From positions 4,921,501-4,985,500 of the forward strand of contig NZ_CP139979.1 in assembly GCF_034424525.1 (NCBI RefSeq): 64,000 nt of DNA, in the 5' to 3' direction. The notes under the pieces are model-generated. The model was given only the letters and a program-made list of their open reading frames with translations, did no database searches and had not been told where the DNA came from. Shown piece after piece: positions 50,384-58,943 of the stretch. The number at the start of each line of letters is the position of its first letter. Position 1 is the stretch's first letter. The translations under genes were made by a program, and so were the position numbers. Origin of the DNA: Sphingobium yanoikuyae. Lineage in GTDB: Bacteria; Pseudomonadota; Alphaproteobacteria; Sphingomonadales; Sphingomonadaceae.

Positions 50384-51784
50384 TCACTTGCCGCGCGCGA
50401 CGCATTTGCCGCCATCGGGGCCGATATTGCCGGTACAGGTGCGCACCGCGATGGTGGGTTCGCTGGTGTCGGTCAGGTGATTACCGTCAGCCCGCTTTGT
50501 GAGGTCGAAGCCGTCATAGAGCTTGCCCGACGCGGTATAGGTGCGGAATTTCAGGCGATCGCCATCCACGTCCACGACCTGATAGAGTTCGGTCGCTTCC
50601 GCCGTCTTGTCTGGCTGGGTGCGGGCACGGTCGTTGAGGCCGTACATCTTGGAGCCGGTGACCGAGACGAGATAGACCGGCCCCTGGATTGTGCCATTGG
50701 CCCGCGCCTGCGCCGATGCCTCGCGCCCGGCTTCGGAGGTTAGGCGGCTGTAGCAATGGTCATGGCCCTGCAGCACCAGATCGACCTTGCGCTTGTCGAA
50801 CACCGGCTTCCACGCGGCCTTCACCTCGGACGTGTCCTGCGGTCGGGCGCAGGTGAAGACGGGCTGGTGGAACAGCACGACATTCCATTTCGCCTTGCTG
50901 GACGCCAGGGTGGCGTCGAGCCATGCGGTCTGCTGCGCCATGGTGCCGAGATCGATCGCCGACGTGCCGTCGAGGATGATGAAGCGCACCCCCTGATAAT
51001 CGACAAAATAGGTGGCCCTGAGGCCCGGCACACCATTGTCGGGGAGCGCAAACTGCAGCGGGAAATAGGGGCCGAGCGTGCGGCTTTCGCTGCCGTCGGG
51101 CTTCACCACATCGACATATTCATGATTGCCGGTGGCGGGCAGTTGCGGGACGATCGACCAGTTATAGCTGCCGGCCTGGTTGAACTCGCCCCATTCGTCG
51201 TCGTGATCCAGATCGTCGCGCTGGGCGGCGAGGTCGCCGGCATGGGCGACCAGCTCGATCCCGCCATTGGCGTGGAAAGCCTGGCGGATGACGCGGCTGG
51301 CATAGGTCAGGATGCCGTTCTGGATGTCGCCCAGATAGAGGAAGCGGAACGGCCTGACCTCAGCCGCCGCCGTGCGGAATTGCAGCCACTCGCTCCAGCC
51401 CGCGCTGCCCTTCAGCCGATAGGCATAGACGGTATCGGGCGTCAGATTGTCGAAGTGGATCTGGTGATAGAGGGCCGGGCCATTGGCGCTGTCCTTGGCC
51501 GTTCCGACGGGGCCGGTCACGGTCCTGGCCTTTTCCTCCAGCGTCGGGCCGTCGACGGAGATGGCGATCTGCGCTTCGCTGGCGATCTGGGCGGCATCGG
51601 TGCGCCAGGCGACGGCCATGCCGCGCGACGGATCGGCAGCAGGCGTCAGCATGATCCGGTCGGGCAGGGTGCGCGCCGCATAGGGCGTGCCGGCGGAGCG
51701 GGGCACGGGCGGGGTAGCGGCGGTCTGAGCAGAGAGCGGCGCGGCGCTCGCCATCAGCAGCATGGTCAGGAACAGTCGGGACAT
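50384..51784 (-). CDS. Secreted purple-acid-phosphatase-like metallophosphoesterase
   Basis: A 466-residue exported phosphatase (signal peptide 1-20, ending PLSAQ). A fibronectin-like N-domain (about 30-150) binds the metallophosphoesterase core. The core has the metal-binding boxes YLGDIQNG, HAGDLAAQ, PATGNHEY, VVLFHQPV and GHDHCYSR, the full GDxx-GDx-GNHE-GHxH set. The layout equals purple acid phosphatases and related phytases. Downstream in the operon is a propeller phytase, so it may finish dephosphorylating lower inositol phosphates. AAAGGA precedes ATG 51784 by 6 bp. Confidence 0.92.
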   Translation of the reverse strand: MSRLFLTMLLMASAAPLSAQTAATPPVPRSAGTPYAARTLPDRIMLTPAADPSRGMAVAWRTDAAQIASEAQIAISVDGPTLEEKARTVTGPVGTAKDSANGPALYHQIHFDNLTPDTVYAYRLKGSAGWSEWLQFRTAAAEVRPFRFLYLGDIQNGILTYASRVIRQAFHANGGIELVAHAGDLAAQRDDLDHDDEWGEFNQAGSYNWSIVPQLPATGNHEYVDVVKPDGSESRTLGPYFPLQFALPDNGVPGLRATYFVDYQGVRFIILDGTSAIDLGTMAQQTAWLDATLASSKAKWNVVLFHQPVFTCARPQDTSEVKAAWKPVFDKRKVDLVLQGHDHCYSRLTSEAGREASAQARANGTIQGPVYLVSVTGSKMYGLNDRARTQPDKTAEATELYQVVDVDGDRLKFRTYTASGKLYDGFDLTKRADGNHLTDTSEPTIAVRTCTGNIGPDGGKCVARGK

Positions 51785-51860
51785 GGGCGTCCTTTCCGGG
51801 AAAACGGGACTTGCCGGCCGCGCAAGGGCGCGACCGGCAAGCAGGGGACATCGAACGGGA

Positions 51861-54653
51861 TCAGAAGCTGGCGGTAATGCCGAACTTCGCGGTCCAGTTA
51901 TATTCCTCATATTGCAGCAGGCGCTTGGCGCCGGCATAGTTTTGATAGGCGAAATAGGGCTCGTTGGTGGCGTTGATCCACTCGGCAAAGACCCGGACGC
52001 CCGGTGCGACGCGATATTTCGCGCTCAGGTCGAGCTGGAAATGATCGTCGACATAGCGATCATCCTCGGCCTTGCCGCCCAGCTCATCCAGATATTTGTC
52101 ACGATAGGTGCCCGCGGCGCGCAGCGAGATCGGCCCCTTTTCGTAACCCAGGACGATGTTGAATGTGTTCTTCGACGAAGCCGCCAGCGGCACCTTGCGC
52201 GGATCGGCGATGTCGCCGTCAGTCAGCACCGTGCCCTTGGCATCGGTATAGGTGTAGTTGGCGTTCAGCAGCAGGCCGTCGAACGGCGCCGGCAGGAAGC
52301 TGAAGACCTGGCTATAGGACAGTTCGAAGCCTTTGATCTTGGCCGTGTCGCCATTGATGTAGGTCGTCAGCTGATCATAATTGACGCCATAGATCACGCC
52401 CGGCTCCTCGATCGTCTGTTCGACGACGAAGTCCTTGATCGACTTCCAGAAGAAGCCGCCGGTCAGCGCTGCGTTGGTGCCGAAATACCATTCGGCCGAC
52501 GCGTCGATGTTCCAGGCGCTATAGGGCTTGAGGTTCGGGTTGCCGAGCGTCGCTTCACGATCCTCGTTGATGTCGAAGCGCGGTGCCAGGTTGGACAGTT
52601 TCGGACGGACCAGGCTCTTATAGCCACCGAAGCGGAAGACCAGGTTGGTGACCGGCTCGTAGCGGACCGTCAGGCTGGGCAGCCAGTTGGTATAGTTGCG
52701 CACGAAGCGGGTCGGCGTGATCGTGATATCCTCGACCTCGTCGCCGGTCGCCAGCGTCTGGAAGGCGCGAATGTCGTTGCGGGTCTGCTCCATACGCACA
52801 CCGGCAATGACGCGCAGCGTGTCGCTGTCCCAGCGGCCCAGCAGGTAGCTGGCGAGAATGTCCTCGGTCACCGAATAGTCGGAGGTGGTCGAGTTGAGCA
52901 GCGTGTCGAACTCGTTCAGCTCGAAATTGGCCTGGTTGTCGTAGAAGAAATTGGACGGGCCGGTATGGCTGGGCAGCGGCAGAATATCCTGGATGCGATA
53001 GGTCTGCCCGCCGAGCACATCGGCCAGCGTATAATCGCCATCATAGCCGTCATAGACATCCGATTGGAGATTATAGCTCTTCTTGCGCCAGCGCGCCTTC
53101 ATGCCGGTCTGGACGGTGAAGGTGCCGCCATCGGTGGCGAAGGCACGGCTGATGTCGCCCTTGATCGTATATTCGCGATCCTTCGAGTCCGACAGCGTGG
53201 TGCGTTCCAGCTCATCAAACTCATAGTTGGATGCGTCATAGAAGGCGTCGGTATTACCGGTGACCGTGTAGCGCGGCTTCATCGGATTCGAATAGTCGAA
53301 GCCGACATTCACGCCATTTTCTTCGAAATCCGCCTGGAAGCGGGTCGGGTCGATCGAGCCATTTTCGCGCTCGCTGGCTTCCGACCAGCTACCCGAATAG
53401 GTCAGCTTCCAGGGACCGGTATTGGTTTCACCGCCCAGGGTCAGAGACTTGATACGCTGCTTTTCGAAGCGGTCCTTCATCCGGCGACGGACGCGGATGC
53501 GGTCATCCTCATCGGAGAATTGCGCGCTGGTCGCGTCGCCCGATTCCGGTTCGCCGCTCATCTGGAAAATGATGTCGCCGCGATATTCCTGATCTTCAAA
53601 CTGGCTGTAGAGGCCGCGCGCGTAGAGCTTGGTGGTGTCGGAGGCGAGCCAGTCGAGGCTGAGCGAGCCGCCCAGGCGCTTACGCTGCACGTCATAGTCG
53701 CGATACTGGAGCTCCTCGGCATAGGCGATGCCATCGTCTGTCTGGTTCCAGTCGGCCGCCTCGATATTGTCGCTCTCGAACTTGCGCTTGTAATAGCTGA
53801 AGCCGCCGGCGATGCCGAAGCGATCGGTGATGCGGGTCGAGAAATCGACGCTGCCCTTGGGCGTCAGCGCGTCGGCATAGTCGTTATAGCTGCCTTCCAG
53901 CTTGACCGAATAGAGATCCTTCTTGCGGTCGAAGGCGCTGGTGGTCTGGATTTCGATCGAGGCACCGATGGTGTCGCCGTCCATGTCCGGGGTCAGCGAC
54001 TTCTTGATCTCGATCGATTCGATCAGTTCCGAAGGGATGACGTCCAGCGCGACCGAGCGGACATCGCTTTCCGGCGCCGGCACGCGGGTGCCGTTGATCG
54101 ACGCGGCGTTGAGTTCCGGGTCGAGGCCGCGAACCGACACGAAGCGGCCTTCGCCCTGGTCGTTCAGGATGTTGACGCCGGGCAGGCGGCGGATCGATTC
54201 CGCGACATTCTGGTCGGGGAACTGGCCGATCGCGTCGCGGGTCAGGACGCTTTCGACGCCGTCGGCCGCGCGCTGGCGCGACAGCGTCGACGCCTGGTTG
54301 GCCACCTGGCCGACGACGATGATCGATGCGTCGATGTTCGAGCCGATGCGGATGTCGGCATCGACATCGCCAGTGGTGGGCACGACGACGGTGGTGCGCA
54401 CCGGATCGGCACCGGTGTAGCGGGCTTCGATCGTGTAGGTGCCCGGCGCGACGTCGGGGAAGCGGTAGGAGCCGTCACGGCCGGCTTCGGCGATGCGGCC
54501 ATTTTCGACGATGCGCAGTTGGGTCGACTGCAGCGCACGGGTGCCGGTGCCGTCGGACACGGTGCCGCTGATGGTGCCGGCCAGGGCGGCGACGGGCATG
54601 GTGGTAGCAAGGATGATCGCGGCGCGGCTCGCGCCACGGAACAAGGTCTTCAT
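51861..54653 (-). CDS. TonB-dependent outer-membrane receptor of the phytate operon
   Basis: A 930-residue receptor. After the signal peptide (to about residue 25) comes a carboxypeptidase-regulatory-like N-domain (GTISGTVSDGTGTRALQSTQ, EARYTGAD), then a plug domain (IGQFPDQNVAESIRRLPGVN, VSVRGLDPELN) and a 22-strand barrel ending in FGITASF. The N-domain form is typical of the sphingomonad/xanthomonad receptors for sugars and organic molecules. Being followed by a phosphatase and a phytase, it probably imports phosphorylated inositols or their products with TonB. The ribosome site is inside a hairpin. Confidence 0.93.
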   Translation of the reverse strand: MKTLFRGASRAAIILATTMPVAALAGTISGTVSDGTGTRALQSTQLRIVENGRIAEAGRDGSYRFPDVAPGTYTIEARYTGADPVRTTVVVPTTGDVDADIRIGSNIDASIIVVGQVANQASTLSRQRAADGVESVLTRDAIGQFPDQNVAESIRRLPGVNILNDQGEGRFVSVRGLDPELNAASINGTRVPAPESDVRSVALDVIPSELIESIEIKKSLTPDMDGDTIGASIEIQTTSAFDRKKDLYSVKLEGSYNDYADALTPKGSVDFSTRITDRFGIAGGFSYYKRKFESDNIEAADWNQTDDGIAYAEELQYRDYDVQRKRLGGSLSLDWLASDTTKLYARGLYSQFEDQEYRGDIIFQMSGEPESGDATSAQFSDEDDRIRVRRRMKDRFEKQRIKSLTLGGETNTGPWKLTYSGSWSEASERENGSIDPTRFQADFEENGVNVGFDYSNPMKPRYTVTGNTDAFYDASNYEFDELERTTLSDSKDREYTIKGDISRAFATDGGTFTVQTGMKARWRKKSYNLQSDVYDGYDGDYTLADVLGGQTYRIQDILPLPSHTGPSNFFYDNQANFELNEFDTLLNSTTSDYSVTEDILASYLLGRWDSDTLRVIAGVRMEQTRNDIRAFQTLATGDEVEDITITPTRFVRNYTNWLPSLTVRYEPVTNLVFRFGGYKSLVRPKLSNLAPRFDINEDREATLGNPNLKPYSAWNIDASAEWYFGTNAALTGGFFWKSIKDFVVEQTIEEPGVIYGVNYDQLTTYINGDTAKIKGFELSYSQVFSFLPAPFDGLLLNANYTYTDAKGTVLTDGDIADPRKVPLAASSKNTFNIVLGYEKGPISLRAAGTYRDKYLDELGGKAEDDRYVDDHFQLDLSAKYRVAPGVRVFAEWINATNEPYFAYQNYAGAKRLLQYEEYNWTAKFGITASF

Positions 54654-54661
54654 GGTGAATG

Positions 54662-54680
54662 CTCCCCTTCGGTTGGGGAG
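54662..54680 (-). promoter_or_regulatory. Hairpin masking the ribosome site of the receptor gene
   Basis: On the minus strand CTCCCC-AACCGAA-GGGGAG lies 8 bp before the receptor ATG, and the GGGGAG arm is the Shine-Dalgarno. Folding would hide the ribosome site. Confidence 0.55.
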
Positions 54681-54785
54681 GCCATTGGCGATGAGTCCTT
54701 ACGGCTTCATGGCATTATGATTGCAGTTAAAAGTCTAAAAAATGTAACTTATGTGACGTGATGCAGGGGCCACATTATGGGGCGC

Positions 54786-54926
54786 TCAGTCGCGACGCGG
54801 GCCGCTGCGCCGGGACAGGCCGCCACGATGGTGCAGCCGGCCGCCTTTTTCCAGCCGAGCCATATGGTCGATGAAAAAGACGGCGCCGATACACAAGATG
54901 ATGGCAATCAGGAATTCGGGCGGCAT
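54786..54926 (-). CDS. Small single-pass membrane protein (46 aa)
   Basis: A 46-codon ORF with a clear Shine-Dalgarno (GGAGAG 7 bp before ATG 54926). It begins MPPEFLIAIILCIGAVFFID (membrane helix, residues 4-20), then a basic tail (RLEKGGRLHHRGGLSRRSG). It lies alone between the OPT transporter operon and the phytate receptor, in the minus orientation. I do not recognise a family; the helix-plus-basic-tail design is typical of small inner-membrane modulators. Confidence 0.55.
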   Translation of the reverse strand: MPPEFLIAIILCIGAVFFIDHMARLEKGGRLHHRGGLSRRSGPRRD

Positions 54927-55036
54927 GTGGACTCTCCAGCCTTTGGGTGATGCTGAAGAATTAAACCGCCGGACATAGGGTTTCGAGCCGCAGGTCGGCC
55001 CATATCCATTCTATTGTCGTAGGATTTTGAAGAATA

Positions 55037-55059
55037 GGGCGACCTGGCGTCGGTCGCCC
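55037..55059 (-). terminator. Hairpin terminator after the OPT transporter gene
   Basis: GGGCGACC-TGGCGTC-GGTCGCCC is an 8-bp stem 12 bp after the transporter stop codon. On the minus strand the following bases are TATTCTTC, a weak U-rich tail. Confidence 0.6.
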
Positions 55060-55071
55060 CATCTCATCTCG

Positions 55072-57036
55072 TCAGGCGAGCGGCGCGGTCGCCCAGTGGC
55101 GCAGGCGCGCATAAAGGGCGGCGATCACGCCGGCGAAGATCAGCACCGACAGCGGCACCGCCCAATGGCTTTCGCCGACCAGCGCCAGCGGCGCGTCGCT
55201 GTCGGTCGAGGCGACGATGCCGGCAAAGGCGACGCCGAACAGGCTTTCGCCGACGATGAAGCCGGTCGCCATCAGCACGCCCATGCGCTCGGCAAATTCC
55301 GGGTTCGCCTGGCGCAGCGACCAGCGATTGTAGAAATGGCCGATCACCGCACCGACCGGGATCAGCAAGGTCAGCGCCATCGGCAGATAGATGCCCATGC
55401 CGACCGCGAGCGGGGGCAGGCGCATCTTGCCGGTCTTGCCGAGCAGTTCGTCGAGCGCGACCACGACCACGCCGATGCCGGCGCCAAAGCCGATCAGGCC
55501 CCAGTCGAGGTCGCCGCCCAGCACGCCCTTGGCGAGCGCGGAAATGAGCGCGGCCTGCGGCGCGGGCAGGGCGGTCGCCTTGGCGCCGGGCGCGCCGGCA
55601 AAGCCGAAGGCGCTGTTCAGCAGGTCGAGCACCGGCGGGATCACCAGCGCGCCGAACAGCACGCCCAGCACCAGTGCGATCTGCTGCTTCCACGGCGTCG
55701 CGCCGACCAGCTGGCCGGTCTTCAGGTCCTGGAGGTTATCGTTGGAAATGGTGGCGACGCCGAACACGATCGCGGTGGTGAACAGCGCATAGGCGATCAG
55801 CGCCTGGCTCTGTTCGGGATGGCCCGAGCCGTAGATGGCGGCGAGGATCAGCGACGCGCCGAGCACGGCAAGAATCCCGACGCCCGAGATCGGGCTGTTC
55901 GACGCGCCGATAAGACCCGCCATATAGCCGCAGACCGACGCGATGACGATGCCGGCGACCAGGATATAGGCCAGCGTCAGGCCGATGATCGGCACCGGAT
56001 TGGCGGCGATCGGCCCGCCCTGGGCAAAGATCCACAGCAAGACGGCGATCGGCACCAGCGAGGCGAGGATGGTGCCAAAGACGATGCCGATCGGCAGGTC
56101 GCGCTCGGTGATGTCCAGCGTGCCGGCGTCGCCCGACTTGCGGACCTTGGCGGCGTTGAGGGCGGAGCGGATGCCGCTGATGATCGGACCCAGGATCTTG
56201 AGCAGGGTCCAGATCGCGGCAATGCCGATCGTGCCGGCGCCGATGAAGCGGGCCTTCATGCGGAAGGTGGTGCCGACCAGGTCGGCCAGGTCCGCGCCGG
56301 CGGGCAGCGGGCTGGTGAGATAGGGGACGATGCCGACCCAGCTGATGAGCAGGCCGACGAACATGGCGGCGCCGACGGAGATGCCGACCAGATGGCCGAC
56401 GCCGATCAGCGCCATCGAGAAGCTGGTCGAGACCGAGCTGGCGCCCGCGCCCAGCTTGAAGAAGGTGGCGGCTTCCTCGGCCAGGATCTTGGTCTTGGCG
56501 ATGATCGAGAAGCCGGCGGCGGCGATCGAACTCATGACGATGGCGGCCAGGCCGCGCTTATTCTCTTCCAGGCCCTCGCGCGAGCCGGCGCCGACTTTCA
56601 GCACTTCGGCGGCGGCGACACCCTCGGGATAGGGCAGGTCCGATCCGGTGACGAGCGCGCGGCGCAGCGGCACTGAATACATGACGCCCAATATGCCGCC
56701 CAGCGCGATGGTGCAGGCCGACAGCCAATAGGGGAAGCCCTGCCACCAGCCGATGATGACCAGGCCCGGCAGCACGAAGATGATCGCCGAGAGCGTGCCG
56801 GCGGCCGATGCGATGGTCTGGACGATGTTGTTTTCCAGGATCGTGCCGGTCGCGAACAGGCGCAGCACCGCCATGGAAATGACGGCGGCGGGGATTGAGG
56901 TGGCGAAGGTCAGGCCGATCTTGAGGCCCAGATAGACGTTCGCGGCGGTGAACAGCAGGGTGATGAGCGCGCCCAATATGACGCCGCGTAGCGTCAGCTC
57001 CGCCATCGGCACGGCCTTGGCCGAATCGGTTGTCAC
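55072..57036 (-). CDS. OPT-family oligopeptide transporter
   Basis: A 654-residue multi-pass transporter with about 16 membrane segments of the OPT family. Visible family features are LTLRGVILGALITLLFTAAN, VYLGLKIGLTFATSIPAA, LPYPEGVAAAEVLK, GLIGASNSPISGVGILAVLG and DLKTGQLVGATPWKQQIALV. OPT members carry oligopeptides or metal complexes such as siderophores in a proton-coupled manner; the substrate here is not predictable. It appears monocistronic; the SGNH hydrolase gene upstream is 90 bp away in the same direction. Confidence 0.93.
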   Translation of the reverse strand: MTTDSAKAVPMAELTLRGVILGALITLLFTAANVYLGLKIGLTFATSIPAAVISMAVLRLFATGTILENNIVQTIASAAGTLSAIIFVLPGLVIIGWWQGFPYWLSACTIALGGILGVMYSVPLRRALVTGSDLPYPEGVAAAEVLKVGAGSREGLEENKRGLAAIVMSSIAAAGFSIIAKTKILAEEAATFFKLGAGASSVSTSFSMALIGVGHLVGISVGAAMFVGLLISWVGIVPYLTSPLPAGADLADLVGTTFRMKARFIGAGTIGIAAIWTLLKILGPIISGIRSALNAAKVRKSGDAGTLDITERDLPIGIVFGTILASLVPIAVLLWIFAQGGPIAANPVPIIGLTLAYILVAGIVIASVCGYMAGLIGASNSPISGVGILAVLGASLILAAIYGSGHPEQSQALIAYALFTTAIVFGVATISNDNLQDLKTGQLVGATPWKQQIALVLGVLFGALVIPPVLDLLNSAFGFAGAPGAKATALPAPQAALISALAKGVLGGDLDWGLIGFGAGIGVVVVALDELLGKTGKMRLPPLAVGMGIYLPMALTLLIPVGAVIGHFYNRWSLRQANPEFAERMGVLMATGFIVGESLFGVAFAGIVASTDSDAPLALVGESHWAVPLSVLIFAGVIAALYARLRHWATAPLA

Positions 57037-57126
57037 TGCTCTTTTCCCTTCGCCAGTCGATCGATCAAGCGGCTGGTAATAATGTTGCTGGCGCTTGGAT
57101 CAATCTTAAACTGGCCGGCAGGGCGG

Positions 57127-57909
57127 TCAGGAATCGCGGCCGGCGCCCGTATCCGCCAGCACGGCATGGTCCAGATAGGCGTCGACCAGCTTGGTCCAGC
57201 GCTCGTAACCGCGCGGATTCATGTGCAAACCATCGGCACGGAACAGCGATGCATCGGGCAGGCCGTCGGTGGCGAGCAAGGGGCGACCGACATCGAGATA
57301 ATCGAACTTCATCGCCCTGCTGCGCGCCGAAACGGTCATGTTGACCGCCGCCATCTGGGGCCAGAGCGTCCAGCGGATCGGGCTGGGCTTGAGCGAGAGA
57401 TAGGCGATATGCGCCCTGGGATAGTCGGCGCGAAGCTGGCGGAGCAGGGTCAGCACGTCGGTAGCGACCTTGTCCGGCGTGGCGCCGGCGGCCAGGTCAT
57501 TCTCGCCGACATAGACGATGATCGAGCGTGGCTTGGCCTTGGGCAGCAGCCGTTTGTAATAATGCAGCACGTCGGGCGTGGTCGCGCCGCCAAAGCCGCG
57601 ATTGACCGTGCCGATATCGGTGAAGCTGCCCTTGATGTCCCACAGGCGGATGCTGGAACTGCCCAGGAACAGCGTGGCGTCGGCGACTGGCGGGCCGGCC
57701 GCTTCCGCTTTCGCAAAGGCGGCGATCTCGTTGGAGAAGGGGAAGGTCGGGTCGGCATTGGGAACCGCGATCTTGTCCGGCGCCGGGGCCTGCGTCGGCA
57801 ACGGGGCAGCCTGCAACGGCCCGGCCGCGGCGAGCAGCAGGGCAAGGCCCAGCGCCGCCCGCCGGTGCGGCTCAGTGCCGGTGGCGCGGGCGCAGCTGAT
57901 ATTTGCCAT
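57127..57909 (-). CDS. SGNH/GDSL-family hydrolase, exported
   Basis: A 260-residue secreted esterase-like protein. After a basic start and hydrophobic signal (ALGLALLLAAAGPLQA) the blocks are LFLGSSSIRLWD (block I), NRGFGGATTPD (block II), YVGENDLAAG (block III, Asn) and RADGLHMNPRGY (block V, Asp-His). The GDS serine motif is replaced by GSSS, as in some acyl-hydrolases. It likely deacylates a lipid or glycan in the envelope. Its 5' end overlaps the hspQ gene by 38 bp, and the start is uncertain between ATG 57909 and 57915. Confidence 0.82.
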   Translation of the reverse strand: MANISCARATGTEPHRRAALGLALLLAAAGPLQAAPLPTQAPAPDKIAVPNADPTFPFSNEIAAFAKAEAAGPPVADATLFLGSSSIRLWDIKGSFTDIGTVNRGFGGATTPDVLHYYKRLLPKAKPRSIIVYVGENDLAAGATPDKVATDVLTLLRQLRADYPRAHIAYLSLKPSPIRWTLWPQMAAVNMTVSARSRAMKFDYLDVGRPLLATDGLPDASLFRADGLHMNPRGYERWTKLVDAYLDHAVLADTGAGRDS

Positions 57910-58243
57910 CCGCATAATCGCCGAACAGGCCGGTGATCGCTGGGTGATCGACCGGCTCCTCGCTGTCGTCGGCCACCAGATTCTGCTGGCTGACATAGGC
58001 GACATAGCTGTTCTCGCCATTTTCGGCGAGCAGGTGGTAGAAGGGTTGCTGCTTGTCGGGCCGGGCATGTTCGGGGATCGATTCATACCATTCCTCGCTG
58101 TTGGCGAAGACCGGGTCGATGTCGAACACCACGCCGCGAAAGCCGAAGCTGCGATGCTTGAGGACATCGCCGATGCTGAAGCGGGCATGGACGACCGGCG
58201 GGGCCGTGATGCCGGTACCGATATTCTGAATCGTGACTTTCAT
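57872..58243 (-). CDS. hspQ: Heat-shock protein HspQ
   Basis: A 123-residue HspQ/hemimethylated-DNA-binding-family protein. Family features are ARFSIGDVLKHRSFGFRGVV, DIDPVFANSEEWYESIP, QPFYHLLAENGENSYVAYVS and EPVDHPAITGLFGDY. HspQ binds the Lon protease and tunes its activity. Upstream on the minus strand CTTGCC-N and GGTATTT-like boxes, and a second CTTG...CCCTAAAT pair, could be heat-shock sigma-32 promoters, but the match is weak. It is overlapped at its end by the SGNH gene. Confidence 0.9.
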   Translation of the reverse strand: MKVTIQNIGTGITAPPVVHARFSIGDVLKHRSFGFRGVVFDIDPVFANSEEWYESIPEHARPDKQQPFYHLLAENGENSYVAYVSQQNLVADDSEEPVDHPAITGLFGDYADGKYQLRPRHRH

Positions 58244-58389
58244 ATGACCAATTTAGGGTGCCCGCGCAGGGAGACAAGAAAAATACCGAAAAGGGTGCTT
58301 GGCAAGGATGGAATCATTCGCTAATGGGCGCCCCTCGACCCGATCGGTGCGGCATTTTTCCTTGCGGTTCAATGCTTCCGGTCTTCTGC

Positions 58390-58480
<91 letters not shown>

Positions 58481-58576
58481 AATCTTCCCGTAAGATTGTG
58501 AGATAAAACGATTTCTTCCTGATCCACGGCTGCCGAGCGTTCAACCGCTACGCAATGGTGCTACAGAATGAGATCG

Positions 58577-58942
58577 ATGACTTATCTCCGGGTGACCACA
58601 GATGGTGGTTTCGAGGTCCGCATGACCGTCCCGAAAACGCTTCAGTCGAGCATCGGAAAATCCAATCCCACTTGACGATTGGGACGAGCATCGCGAGCAG
58701 AAGCTAATCGTCGGGCTGCGTCGGCGATCGTCGAATTTCAGGTTCGGATCGAGGCTGCCCGTGAGGGATGGCTTGACGACGATGCCGCCCCATCGCCGAA
58801 ACCCGGAACTCTCTCTCAGGCTCTTCGGATCGATCCAGTGCCGGCACGAAAGTCGCTTTTTGAAGCGATCATCAATGGACGGAGAAGCAAGCCTTCCATC
58901 AAACCTTCAGTGCGCGGTCTGCGTGCGCTGGCTGCGCCGTAG
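58577..58942 (+). pseudogene. Decayed tyrosine-recombinase integrase (N-terminal remnant)
   Basis: From ATG 58577 the frame reads MTYLRVTTDGGFEVRMTVPK and LQSSIGKSNPT, then a TGA at 58673. It continues in the same frame as RLGRASRAEANRRAASAIVE and FQVRIEAAREGWLDDDAAPS, ending at 58942. This looks like the arm-binding N-terminus of a tyrosine integrase, cut by one nonsense codon. The later catalytic domain (Arg-His-Arg-Tyr) is missing, so the element that integrated here has been lost. It begins 97 bp after the tRNA-Ser 3' end; 58480-58576 shows nothing else. Confidence 0.7.
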
Positions 58943-58943
58943 G

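Noticed and set aside
51762..54761. A 999-codon plus-strand ORF opposite the TonB-dependent receptor
   Set aside because: Its residues mirror the receptor codons, and the receptor has signal peptide, plug and barrel signatures on the other strand.
54730..54765. A Pho box upstream of the phytate operon
   Set aside because: GTCACATAAGTTACAT on the minus strand is loosely similar, but the repeat spacing (9 rather than 11) does not fit.
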